A stretch of DNA of 64,000 nucleotides from Novosphingobium sp. ERN07. Its GTDB lineage: Bacteria; Pseudomonadota; Alphaproteobacteria; Sphingomonadales; Sphingomonadaceae. The stretch's first letter is position 1, and each line of letters starts with the position of its first letter. The DNA is taken from NCBI RefSeq assembly GCF_012641335.1, contig NZ_JABAID010000002.1:1-64000 (forward strand), read 5' to 3'. Shown piece by piece: positions 17,368 to 25,284 of the stretch. The notes below the pieces were generated by a model. It searched no databases. It was not told the origin of the DNA and worked only from the letters and a program-made list of their open reading frames with translations. The translations under genes were made by a program, and so were the position numbers.

Positions 17368-18786
17368 TCAGGCGGCGTTGTCGATTCCCAGTTCGGAAAG
17401 CTTGCGATAAAGGGTTGATCGTCCGATCCCTAGCCTCCGCGCGACTTCCGTCATGCGGCCGCGATAGTGGCCGATGGCCAAGCGGATCACGTCGGCTTCG
17501 ATCTCTTCCAGTGGCCGCAGATTGCCATCGGGCGCGAACAGGGTGATCCCCGCGCCATCGGTTACGCTTGGCGCCCGGCGATTGCCTTCTCCGATCAGGT
17601 TGGAAAGGTTCGGGAAATCCTGCGGCGTTAGCGCTTCGCCATCGCAAAACACGGCTGCGCGGAAGAGCGTGGCCTGCAATTGCCGAACGTTGCCCGGCCA
17701 GTCATAGGCCCCCAGCAACGCCAGCGCGCCATCGGTTATCCCGAGTGGGCGCAGGCCGGGTTGCTCGCCGATGCGCGAAAGGAAATGGCGTGCAAGCGCT
17801 GGAACATCGGCGGGCCGTTCGCGCAGCGCGGGCAGAATCACCTGCGTCTGCGTCAGCAAGGCGTGAAGATCGGCGCGGAAATCACCGGTTTCCACCAGAT
17901 CGCGAATCCCGGCGTTGGCACAGGCAATCACCCGCACATCCACGCGGAAGGAATGGCGCGCGCCGATGGGCTGCACGTCGCCGCGTTCAAGAAAGCGGAC
18001 GAGCCGTTCTTGCACGTTGTCCGGCAGCCTGTCGATTTCGTCGACCACCAGCGTGCCGCCATCGGCGTGTTGCAACAGGCCTACGTGCCGTTCGAAAGCG
18101 CCCGGAAACGCGCCTTTTTCATGCCCGAACAGCGCCGATTCGATCTGGTTGGCCGGAACGCCACCGGCATTGATCGTGCGCAGTGCTGTCTTGGCGCGGG
18201 GGCTTGCGGCGTGCATCGCGCGCACCAGCATTTCCTTGCCCGTGCCACTTTCGCCCTCGATCATCACATTCGAATGGGTGCGTGCGGTTTTTGCCGCCAC
18301 GGCCAGCGCTGCGCGAAAGGCAGGGGCCGCACCGATCATCGATTCGAAATCGAGCGGCGCGCCGAGTTTTTCGGTCAGCGGTTGAAGCTCGCTGGCGTCC
18401 GTTTCGCGCGATGTGGCGCTGCGCAGGGCCTGCAACAGCCGTTCGGGCGCAACGGGCTTGATCAGATAGTCGGTCGCGCCGGCACGCATTGCTTCCACCG
18501 CCAGCAGCGGCGAGCTGCTCGTCGTCAGCATCAGGATCGGCAGGGCGGGGCGGCGGGCTTTCAGTTCGGCGATCAGCGCGCAGGCATCGTCACCCGGCAC
18601 CCATTGGTCCAGAATGATTGCGCCAAGCTGCATTCCTTGCCGCGTGCCAAGCGTTGCGATTGCGCTTTCCGAATCGCGGGCGATGATCGTGCGCCAACCC
18701 TCGCGCGATGCCAGTGCCGAAATCAGCCTGCATTGCGCGGGTTCGTCGTCGATCAGCATGAGAAGGCGCTGTTCGGACTCCTGCAT
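17368..18786 (-). CDS. NtrC-type response regulator with altered GAFTGA loop
   Basis: A 472-residue two-component regulator. The receiver domain (1-125) has the acidic pair Asp13-Asp14, phospho-acceptor Asp60 and Lys110. The AAA+ domain has Walker A GESGTGKE (178-185), Walker B GGTLVVDEID and the arginine-finger region near GDFRADLHALL. A Fis-type HTH ends the chain (MTEVARRLGIGRSTLYRKLSELG). The sigma-54 contact loop GAFTGA reads GAFPGA, with Pro at residue 228. In studied activators the Thr is needed to engage sigma-54, so this one may work at sigma-70 promoters or only bind DNA. No partner kinase is adjacent. Confidence 0.9.
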   Translation of the reverse strand: MQESEQRLLMLIDDEPAQCRLISALASREGWRTIIARDSESAIATLGTRQGMQLGAIILDQWVPGDDACALIAELKARRPALPILMLTTSSSPLLAVEAMRAGATDYLIKPVAPERLLQALRSATSRETDASELQPLTEKLGAPLDFESMIGAAPAFRAALAVAAKTARTHSNVMIEGESGTGKEMLVRAMHAASPRAKTALRTINAGGVPANQIESALFGHEKGAFPGAFERHVGLLQHADGGTLVVDEIDRLPDNVQERLVRFLERGDVQPIGARHSFRVDVRVIACANAGIRDLVETGDFRADLHALLTQTQVILPALRERPADVPALARHFLSRIGEQPGLRPLGITDGALALLGAYDWPGNVRQLQATLFRAAVFCDGEALTPQDFPNLSNLIGEGNRRAPSVTDGAGITLFAPDGNLRPLEEIEADVIRLAIGHYRGRMTEVARRLGIGRSTLYRKLSELGIDNAA

Positions 18787-18954
18787 GACCTGTACTTTTG
18801 GTTACCCCCGCATTTGCGTCAGGAGCGCAGCACTAACCGGATTGGGTAAAGACCCGATTAAGCGCGAGAGGACGCTGCACACTTGAGTGCCAGCCAAGCC
18901 ACCGCTAGAGCATTGCCGCTGCGCCAGACCGGCGCGTGATTTTTGGGGAAGAAC

Positions 18955-19077
18955 ATGGCTCCTGCAAACGATATCAAGGCCGCCAAGGCCACTTACGAAG
19001 GCTTCGTCAATCTGGTGAAGTGGTCCACGCCCGCTATTTGCGTGCTGGTCGCTATCGTTATTCTGGTGATCCAGTAA
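18955..19077 (+). CDS. aa3-type cytochrome c oxidase subunit IV (small)
   Basis: A 40-residue protein, MAPANDIKAAKATYEGFVNL onward, ending in one membrane helix (STPAICVLVAIVILVIQ). It matches the bacterial aa3-oxidase subunit IV family (COX4_pro_2), a single-span subunit on the surface of the oxidase with unclear function. A GGGGAAG ribosome site precedes the ATG. It stands 7 bases before pntA, away from any cox genes in this window. I recall this order as common in sphingomonads, suggesting co-expression of oxidase and transhydrogenase. The 168-base gap upstream should hold the operon promoter. Confidence 0.82.
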   Translation: MAPANDIKAAKATYEGFVNLVKWSTPAICVLVAIVILVIQ

Positions 19078-19084
19078 GAACGCC

Positions 19085-20212
19085 GTGGCGGGGGCAATAA
19101 AGATCGCCGTCCTTCGGGAACGCGCGACAGGGGAGAGCCGGGTTTCGGCAACGCCGGAAACCGTGAAAAAATTCATTGCCCTTGGGGCGACGGTCTCGGT
19201 CGAGAGCGGGGCGGGCATTACCGCCTCGATCTCGGACGAGGACTATCGTGCTGCAGGAGCCGACGTAACGGACGATGCCGTACAGGGCGCGGATATCGTG
19301 CTGGGCGTGCAGGGGCCGGAAGTCGATCAGCTTTCCGGTGCCAATTCCGGCGCATGGATCGCTGCCGGGCTTGATCCATTTGGCAAGCGCGCACGGGTGG
19401 ATGCCTATGCCGCTGCGGGCTTCGAAGCACTGGCGATGGAATTCATGCCGCGCATTACCCGCGCCCAAAGCATGGATATCCTTTCATCGCAGTCGAACCT
19501 TGCAGGCTACAAGGCGGTGCTGGTCGCTGCGAACCTCTATGGCCGCGCCTTCCCGATGATGATGACGGCGGCAGGCACAGTTTCGGCCGCCAAGGCTTTC
19601 GTCATGGGCGTCGGCGTTGCCGGCCTGCAGGCCATCGCCACGGCCCGCCGTCTTGGCGCGCAGGTTTCTGCAACCGACGTGCGCTCCGCCACCAAGGAAC
19701 AGATCCAGTCGCTCGGCGCCAAGCCGATCTTCGTCGAAAATGTCGCCGGGATCGAGGGTGAGGGCGCGGGTGGCTATGCCACCGAAATGTCCGAGGAATA
19801 TCAGAAGGCGCAGGCCGAATTGGTTTCCAGCCATATCGCCAAGCAGGACATCGTGATCACCACCGCGCTTATTCCGGGCCGCGCTGCACCGCGCCTGATC
19901 TCTGACGCGCAGATCGCCACGATGAAGCCCGGCTCGGTGATCTTCGACCTTGCCGTGGCGCAGGGCGGCAACGTCGAAGGTTCAGTGGCCGATCAGGTGG
20001 TCGAGAAGCACGGCGTCAAGATCGTCGGCTATTCGAACACGCCTGCGCACCTGCCGGCGGATGCTTCGGCCCTGTTCAGCCGCAATCTCTACAACTTCCT
20101 CTCGGCCTTCTGGGACAAGGAGCAGGGCAAGCCTGTTCTGGACGAGGAAATCGGCAACGCCATCCGCCTGACGCAAGGCGGCAAGGTCGTGAACGAACGA
20201 CTGCTCGGCTGA
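19085..20212 (+). CDS. pntA: NAD(P) transhydrogenase subunit alpha, part 1
   Basis: A 375-residue cytosolic NAD(H)-binding domain I of proton-translocating transhydrogenase, which uses the proton gradient to make NADPH from NADH. It resembles alanine dehydrogenase: IAVLRERATGESRVSATPETVKKF at the start, FEALAMEFMPRITRAQSMDILSSQSNLAGYKAV, the Rossmann loop VMGVGVAGLQAIATARRLGAQVSATDVR and the mobile loop region GGYATEMSEEYQ. It starts at GTG 19085. In this three-gene form the alpha chain is split, and the membrane part follows as a separate gene at 20224. Confidence 0.94.
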   Translation: MAGAIKIAVLRERATGESRVSATPETVKKFIALGATVSVESGAGITASISDEDYRAAGADVTDDAVQGADIVLGVQGPEVDQLSGANSGAWIAAGLDPFGKRARVDAYAAAGFEALAMEFMPRITRAQSMDILSSQSNLAGYKAVLVAANLYGRAFPMMMTAAGTVSAAKAFVMGVGVAGLQAIATARRLGAQVSATDVRSATKEQIQSLGAKPIFVENVAGIEGEGAGGYATEMSEEYQKAQAELVSSHIAKQDIVITTALIPGRAAPRLISDAQIATMKPGSVIFDLAVAQGGNVEGSVADQVVEKHGVKIVGYSNTPAHLPADASALFSRNLYNFLSAFWDKEQGKPVLDEEIGNAIRLTQGGKVVNERLLG

Positions 20213-20223
20213 GGGGGAAAGCC

Positions 20224-20508
20224 ATGGACTTCATATCGATCCTGAGCATTTTCGTGCTCGCTTGCTTTGTCGGGTACTACGTCGTCTGGTCGGTTACGCC
20301 GGCCCTGCACACACCGCTGATGGCGGTGACCAATGCGATTTCGTCGGTCATCGTGGTCGGTGCGCTCGTCGCGTCTGCCGCAGCCGGTAGCCCTTCGGCC
20401 AAGTGGCTGGGGCTGGGCGCGGTGGTGCTGGCTTCGGTCAACATCTTCGGCGGGTTCGCGGTGACCGCGCGCATGCTCGCGATGTACAAGAAGAAGGAGA
20501 AGAAGTGA
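20224..20508 (+). CDS. pntAB: NAD(P) transhydrogenase subunit alpha, part 2
   Basis: A 94-residue membrane subunit with three hydrophobic segments (FISILSIFVLACFVGYYVVW, LMAVTNAISSVIVVGALVAS and LGLGAVVLASVNIFGGFAVTARML). The block VTPALHTPLMAVTNAISSVI is the family signature and contains residues near the proton path. It ends in KKKEKK, and its TGA overlaps the pntB ATG by one base (TGATG), so translation is coupled and subunit ratios are likely fixed. Confidence 0.93.
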   Translation: MDFISILSIFVLACFVGYYVVWSVTPALHTPLMAVTNAISSVIVVGALVASAAAGSPSAKWLGLGAVVLASVNIFGGFAVTARMLAMYKKKEKK

Positions 20509-21920
20509 TGGAACACGTCGCTGTCTCTCCCTGGGTCGCGCTGGCCTATCTGGTCTCCGGCGTTCTCTTCATCCTTGCGCTGCGCGGGCTGTCCAGCCCG
20601 GCGACGAGCCGTGCGGGCAACCGCTATGGCATGATCGGCATGACCATCGCGGTCGCCACCACGCTGCTCACGCATGAAATCGCCAGCCTGCCCGAAATCC
20701 TGGTGGCGCTGGCCATTGGCGGCGGTATCGGCTTCATCATCGCGCGCAAGATCGCGATGACCGACATGCCGCAGCTGGTCGCCGCGTTCCACTCGCTGGT
20801 CGGCCTTGCCGCCGTGCTGGTAGGCCTTGCCGCCTATCTCAATCCCGATGCCTTCGGGATCATGCTGCCGGACGGCCAGATCAACCCGGTCAGCCGCATT
20901 GAACTCGGCCTTGGCATCGCCATTGGTGCGATCACGTTCTCGGGTTCGGTCATCGCGTTCCTCAAGCTGGCCGGCAAGATGAGCGGATCGCCGATCCTGC
21001 TGCCGGGGCGCCACGTGCTCAACCTCGGCACGCTGATCGCGATCATCGGCCTTGTCGCCTGGTTCACGCAGGACCAGTCGGCCTGGGTGATCGCCACGAT
21101 CACGGTGCTGTCGTTCATCATCGGCTTCCTGCTGATCATCCCGATCGGCGGCGCGGACATGCCGGTGGTCGTCTCGATGCTCAACTCGTATTCGGGCTGG
21201 GCAGCGGCGGCGATGGGCTTCACGCTGCACAACACCGCGATGATCGTGACCGGCGCGCTGGTCGGCTCGTCGGGCGCGATCCTGTCCTACATCATGTGCA
21301 AGGCGATGAATCGCGGGTTCCTTGCCGTCATCGCAGGCGGCTTCGGCGCCGAGGCCTCTGCCGCTGGCGGCGCGGCCAAGGAACAGCGTCCGTGGAAGCG
21401 CGGCTCGGCCGAGGACGCGGCCTACATGATGAAGGAAGCCGAGAACGTCATCATCATTCCGGGCTACGGCATGGCCGTGTCCCAGGCGCAGCACGCGCTG
21501 CGCGAGATGGGCGACGTGCTCAAGAAGGAAGGCGTCAACGTTAAGTACGCCATCCACCCGGTGGCGGGCCGCATGCCCGGGCACATGAACGTGCTGCTGG
21601 CCGAAGCCAACGTGCCGTACGATGAAGTGTTCGAGCTGGAGGACATCAACTCCGAGTTCGCGCAGGCCGACGTGGCCTTCATCATCGGCGCGAACGACGT
21701 GGTGAACCCGGTGGCCAAGACCGACAAGTCCTCGCCGATCTACGGGATGCCCGTGTTCGATGTGGACAAGGCCAAGACGATCTTCTTCGTCAAGCGTAGC
21801 ATGGGCGGTGTGGGCTATGCCGGCGTCGATAACGACGTGTTCTACATGGATCAGACCATGATGCTGCTGGCCGATGCCAAGAAGATGGTCGAAGATATCG
21901 TCAAGGCGTTGCAACACTGA
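20508..21920 (+). CDS. pntB: NAD(P) transhydrogenase subunit beta
   Basis: A 470-residue subunit. About 270 residues of membrane helices (residues 8-280) carry the family blocks SPATSRAGNRYGMIGM, TDMPQLVAAFHSLVGLAAVLVG and GADMPVVVSMLNSYSGWAAAAMGF. The C-terminal cytosolic NADP(H)-binding domain III has VIIIPGYGMAVSQAQHAL, HPVAGRMPGHMNVLLAEANVPYD and GANDVVNPVAKTDKSSPIYGMPVFDV. All usual elements are intact. Its stop overlaps the next ATG by one base, so the small lipoprotein-like gene at 21920 belongs to the same operon. Confidence 0.95.
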   Translation: MEHVAVSPWVALAYLVSGVLFILALRGLSSPATSRAGNRYGMIGMTIAVATTLLTHEIASLPEILVALAIGGGIGFIIARKIAMTDMPQLVAAFHSLVGLAAVLVGLAAYLNPDAFGIMLPDGQINPVSRIELGLGIAIGAITFSGSVIAFLKLAGKMSGSPILLPGRHVLNLGTLIAIIGLVAWFTQDQSAWVIATITVLSFIIGFLLIIPIGGADMPVVVSMLNSYSGWAAAAMGFTLHNTAMIVTGALVGSSGAILSYIMCKAMNRGFLAVIAGGFGAEASAAGGAAKEQRPWKRGSAEDAAYMMKEAENVIIIPGYGMAVSQAQHALREMGDVLKKEGVNVKYAIHPVAGRMPGHMNVLLAEANVPYDEVFELEDINSEFAQADVAFIIGANDVVNPVAKTDKSSPIYGMPVFDVDKAKTIFFVKRSMGGVGYAGVDNDVFYMDQTMMLLADAKKMVEDIVKALQH

Positions 21921-22240
21921 TGAAGCGTTTGGCCCCTGCCGTGCTGGCTCTCGCCGTTGCGGCAGGGGCCTGCGCGCCATCGAAACTGGCCTATGGAAAG
22001 GTCCGCTCGGCTCTGGTCGATGCGGGCCTTTCCGATTCAAACGCTTCGTGCATGGCGGAGCGTATGACCGACCGTTTGACGCTCGGCCAGCTTTCACGTC
22101 TGCAATCCTTGCAAGCGCCCAAGCGCAGCCTTGCCGATTATCTCGCCACCGTCCGCCGTCTTGGCGATGCCGAACTGCTCGGTGTCACCACCAGCGCCGC
22201 AGCGCTCTGCGCCACAGGCTTTGCCCCAGAGAAGAAGTAG
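21920..22240 (+). CDS. Small putative lipoprotein in the pnt operon
   Basis: A 106-residue exported protein of unknown role. MKRLAPAVLALAVAAGAC is a lipoprotein signal with the Cys at residue 18. The mature chain is helical (SALVDAGLSDSNASCMAERMTDRLTLGQLSRLQSL) with two further Cys that could pair, one in the middle and one near the end (AAALCATGF). The TGATG overlap with pntB couples it to the transhydrogenase operon, but a functional link to transhydrogenase is only inferred from position. Confidence 0.75.
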   Translation: MKRLAPAVLALAVAAGACAPSKLAYGKVRSALVDAGLSDSNASCMAERMTDRLTLGQLSRLQSLQAPKRSLADYLATVRRLGDAELLGVTTSAAALCATGFAPEKK

Positions 22241-22316
22241 CGCACTGGACCTCGCACGCCACCTTTCGTAAGGCCGATAGCAACAGGGATGTTTTCAGCC
22301 CGCAGGAGTTATCGCT

Positions 22317-23009
22317 TTGCGCAAGATCGGCCTTATCGGCGGCATGAGCTGGTTTTCCACTCGCACCTATTACGAAGACATCAACCAACTGGTGCAGGCC
22401 CGCACCTCAACGCTTTCCAGCGCGCCGCTCCTGATCGAAAGCCTTGATTTCGAAGGCCTTGCTCGCCTTGCCACGCCCGAACAGTGGGCCAGTGCGGCCA
22501 CGATTCTTTCGGAAAGCGCCCGTCGCCTCGAACAGGCTGGAGCCACCGCGCTGCTGATCGGCGCGAATTCGATGCACAAGGTCTATGACGATGTGGCGCA
22601 GGCTGTGTCGATCCCGGTTATCCACATTGCCGATGCGGTCGCTGCAAAGATGAAGGCAGACGGGATTGAAAACGCCGCTCTGCTGGGCACGCGCTACGTC
22701 GTGATGGAAAGCTTCTACCGCAAGCGCCTGATCGCACAGGGCATAAGTCTGCTGCCGCCGGTCGTCGAAGAAGTCGATGCGACGGATGCGATCATCTACG
22801 ATGAACTGATGCAGGGCAAGGCAACCCGGTCTGCCGAACGCACGTTCAAGACGATGCTCACCAACATGGAACAGCGCGGCGCACAAGCGGCGGTGCTGGC
22901 CTGTACCGAACTCGACATGGTGATCGATGTCGATGCAAACCTGATGCCGATCTACGATGGCACCCGCATCCACGCGCAGGCGGCTGTTGATTGGATTCTC
23001 GGCAGTTAA
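22317..23009 (+). CDS. Aspartate/glutamate racemase-family protein
   Basis: A 230-residue member of the Asp/Glu racemase superfamily, with the start motif KIGLIGGMSWFSTRTYYEDIN. Cofactor-free racemases use two Cys, one in CNTxH and one in GCTE. The second is here (Cys196 in AAVLACTELD), but the first is replaced: residues 81-87 read IGANSMH with Ala83. E. coli YgeA, from memory, has Thr at that place and still racemises some amino acids. Ala would not act as a base, so activity may be lost or changed. It starts at TTG 22317 with an AGGAG site. Located alone between pnt and dgt. Confidence 0.85.
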   Translation: MRKIGLIGGMSWFSTRTYYEDINQLVQARTSTLSSAPLLIESLDFEGLARLATPEQWASAATILSESARRLEQAGATALLIGANSMHKVYDDVAQAVSIPVIHIADAVAAKMKADGIENAALLGTRYVVMESFYRKRLIAQGISLLPPVVEEVDATDAIIYDELMQGKATRSAERTFKTMLTNMEQRGAQAAVLACTELDMVIDVDANLMPIYDGTRIHAQAAVDWILGS

Positions 23010-23033
23010 GGCACGATTTTGCCCAACTCACAG

Positions 23034-23124
23034 CGTCACCCTGAACTTGTTTCAGGGTCCATCTCTCATCAGGAGATGACCATGTTTGGTCAAAAATGGA
23101 TGCTGAAACAAGTTCAGCATGACG
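23034..23124. repeat. Two-hairpin intergenic repeat element
   Basis: Two 29-base arms, 23034-23062 and 23096-23124, are inverted copies of each other (CGTCAccCTGAACTTGTTTCAGggTCCAT type). Each arm is also its own hairpin: CCCTGAA/TTCAGGG in the first, TGCTGAA/TTCAGCA in the second. The two positions that differ between arms change in pairs, so each hairpin stays intact. The loop holds a further GACCA/TGGTC stem. This looks like a dispersed element of sphingomonad genomes, and it fills the gap between the racemase-like gene and dgt. Confidence 0.75.
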
Positions 23125-23134
23125 GTAAAGGGGC

Positions 23135-24301
23135 GTGACTTTGGCCCCCTACGCCAGCAACCCGGCGCAAACGCGCGGACGCGAATTTGGCCTTGACGAC
23201 AAGGCCTCACGCGGCCCGCGCAGCGCATTTCAGCGCGACCGGGACCGTATCATTCACTCCATCGCTTTCCGCCGGTTGCGCCACAAGACGCAGGTCTTCA
23301 TTGCGCCCGATGGCGATCACTATCGCGTCCGCCTGACCCACAGCCTCGAAGTCGCACAGATCGGGCGGGTCATCGCCCGCGCGCTGGGGCTGAACGAGGA
23401 TCTGACCGAAGCTTTGTGCCTTGCCCACGATATCGGCCATCCCCCGTTCGGCCACGCCGGGGAAGACGCGCTGGAAGAGGCGATGGCTGGGGCAGGGGGC
23501 TTTGACCACAATGCCAATACCCTGCGCGTGTTGATGCGCCTTGAAAGCCCCTATTGCGGGCACGAAGGCCTGAACCTGTCGTGGGAAGCGCTTGAAGGTC
23601 TTGCCAAGCACAATGGCCCGATCCTCAAACCCACATGGGCGCTTGAGGAGTTGAACGCCGCATTTCCGCTTGATCTCGGCACTTTTGCTTCGCTCGAAGC
23701 GCAAGTCGCTGCGATTTCCGACGATATCGCCTACGATAACCACGACATCGACGATGGCCTGCGCGCAGGGTTTCTCTGTCTTGATCAATTGCTCGAACTG
23801 CCGAGCGTGGCCGACCAGTGGCGCGCCATCGAACGCCGCTTCCCGGGCGCGCCGCAGGAGCGCCTGTTACGAGAACTGGTGCGCGGCCAGATCGGGCGCA
23901 TGGTCAACGATGTTATCGCCACGGCTGAGGCAAATATTGCCGCAACGGGCGTGATCAGTGCAGACGATGTGCGCGCCGCAGGGCGTCCGCTTGCCACGTT
24001 CTCCACCGCGATGGCTGAGGAAGAGCGCGCGCTCAAACAGTTCATGTATCAGCGGCTTTATCTGCATGAAGAGCAGCGCCAGACCGCAGATCGCGCGCGT
24101 GAAGTGATCGCCGCGCTCTTTGCCGCCTATGCACAAAACCCTGCGGAAATGCCGGAATCGTGGCGCTTGACGCTTCCCGAAGCCGAGCCTTTGCGCACCC
24201 GCCACATAGCCGATTTCATCTCCGGCATGACCGACCGTTACGCCATCGATGCCTACGCCAAACTGTTCGGCCAAACCCCTGAAGGCCTGCGAAATGTCTG
24301 A
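23135..24301 (+). CDS. dgt: Deoxyguanosinetriphosphate triphosphohydrolase-like protein
   Basis: A 388-residue HD-domain dNTPase that splits dGTP (or other dNTPs) into nucleoside and triphosphate. The metal site is seen in RLRHKTQVF (His), LTHSLEVAQIGR (His) and CLAHDIGHPPFGHAGEDAL (His-Asp). The later Asp is in AISDDIAYDNHDIDDGL. The start block SRGPRSAFQRDRDRIIHSIAFRRLRHKTQV is that of the type 2 dGTPase-like group, shorter than E. coli Dgt. It starts at GTG 23135. Its last eight bases overlap the next gene. Confidence 0.92.
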   Translation: MTLAPYASNPAQTRGREFGLDDKASRGPRSAFQRDRDRIIHSIAFRRLRHKTQVFIAPDGDHYRVRLTHSLEVAQIGRVIARALGLNEDLTEALCLAHDIGHPPFGHAGEDALEEAMAGAGGFDHNANTLRVLMRLESPYCGHEGLNLSWEALEGLAKHNGPILKPTWALEELNAAFPLDLGTFASLEAQVAAISDDIAYDNHDIDDGLRAGFLCLDQLLELPSVADQWRAIERRFPGAPQERLLRELVRGQIGRMVNDVIATAEANIAATGVISADDVRAAGRPLATFSTAMAEEERALKQFMYQRLYLHEEQRQTADRAREVIAALFAAYAQNPAEMPESWRLTLPEAEPLRTRHIADFISGMTDRYAIDAYAKLFGQTPEGLRNV

Positions 24302-24971
24302 CCCCACCCGCATCGTCCTTGTCGGTGCCACCGGCTTGATCGGCCGGGCTGTGATGGCTGAGGCCGTGAACTGCCCGGACATTCACCTCGTCGCCGTCGC
24401 CCGCCGCGAAGTGCCGCTGCCCAAAGGCGCGCGCATGGAAATGCTGCTGTCCGATACCGAACACTGGCCAGATGCCATTGCCGCCGGACGCCCGCACACG
24501 GTCATCATCGCCCTTGGCACCACGATCAAGGCTGTCGGAGGTGACAAGGCCGCATTCCGCGCCGTCGATCATGATCTGGTGCTGGAATGCGCTGCCGCTG
24601 CCAAAGCTGCTGGCGCGCGCCAACTTATCGTCGTCTCCTCCGTTGGGGCAGAATTTGCCGCCAAAAACTTCTATCTCTCAGTCAAGGGAGAGGTTGAGGA
24701 CAAGCTGGCCAAGCTGCACTTCGAACGACTCGATCTGCTGCGCCCCGGTCTGTTGCGCGGCCACCGCGAAGGCCCGGCGCGTCCTGCCGAACGGCTCGGC
24801 ATGATCCTCAGCCCGCTCGTTGATCTGCTGATGCTGGGCAAATTGCGGCGTTATCGTTCGGCCCGTGACAAGGATATAGCCCGTGTGATCCTGTCGCTGG
24901 CGGGCGCAAAGCAGCGTGGCCGTTTCATCCATCATCACGACGAATTTCGCCGCATTCTGCACCGTCGATAA
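24294..24971 (+). CDS. NAD(P)-binding atypical SDR, HTATIP2-like
   Basis: A 225-residue Rossmann-fold protein of the atypical SDR group (NmrA/HTATIP2-like). The cofactor loop VLVGATGLIGRAVMAEA lies near residue 9. CDS signatures are IIALGTTIKAVGGDKAAFRAVDHDLV, LIVVSSVGAEFAAKNFYLSVKGEVEDKL (Ser and YxxxK) and LDLLRPGLLRGHREGPARPAERLG. Such proteins are NADPH sensors or oxidoreductases with unknown substrates. The ATG overlaps the dgt stop by eight bases, so it is coupled to dgt. The 313-base stretch after it holds the glycine riboswitch. Confidence 0.85.
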   Translation: MSDPTRIVLVGATGLIGRAVMAEAVNCPDIHLVAVARREVPLPKGARMEMLLSDTEHWPDAIAAGRPHTVIIALGTTIKAVGGDKAAFRAVDHDLVLECAAAAKAAGARQLIVVSSVGAEFAAKNFYLSVKGEVEDKLAKLHFERLDLLRPGLLRGHREGPARPAERLGMILSPLVDLLMLGKLRRYRSARDKDIARVILSLAGAKQRGRFIHHHDEFRRILHRR

Positions 24972-25031
24972 GGACTGGCCACTCGTGTTGACTTCACGCT
25001 GCAGTGCAGCGATGAAGAACCGTCGCTGATC

Positions 25032-25245
25032 GCGCGGGAGAGTTCTCTCGATTCGTTCAGGATCGAGAGACGCCGAAGGAGCAACCGCCCCGGAATCTCT
25101 CAGGCAAATGGACCGCGTTGGTCGATAGCGACACTCTGGAAAGAGTCGCTTCCCCTAAAGGGAAGGGCCGCCGAAGGGGTAACCCCAACCAAACCCGTCT
25201 GGAGAGGCGGGCGGGGGAAAGCTCTCAGGTTTCCGTGACAGAGGG
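25032..25245 (+). promoter_or_regulatory. Tandem glycine riboswitch
   Basis: Two glycine aptamers sit head to tail upstream of gcvT. Aptamer 1 (about 25032-25118) has GGGAGAG at the base, GCCGAAGGAGCAA and the closing CTCTCAGGCAAATGGACCGCG. Aptamer 2 (about 25131-25245) has CTGGAAAGAG, GCCGCCGAAGGGGTAACC and CTCTCAGGTTTCCGTGACAGAG. These cores match the known glycine riboswitch class. Glycine binding is expected to turn on the cleavage operon. The 40 bases to the GTG start show no clear terminator, so control may act on translation. Confidence 0.92.
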
Positions 25246-25284
25246 GGCGCCGAATGGCGTCTGAACTGTACGGGAACGATATTT

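Noticed and set aside
20277-22097. A 606-codon open frame on the minus strand
   Set aside because: It is wholly antisense to the pnt operon and rich in Arg, His and Gly, as expected from a GC-rich third-position shadow. No family motif was seen.
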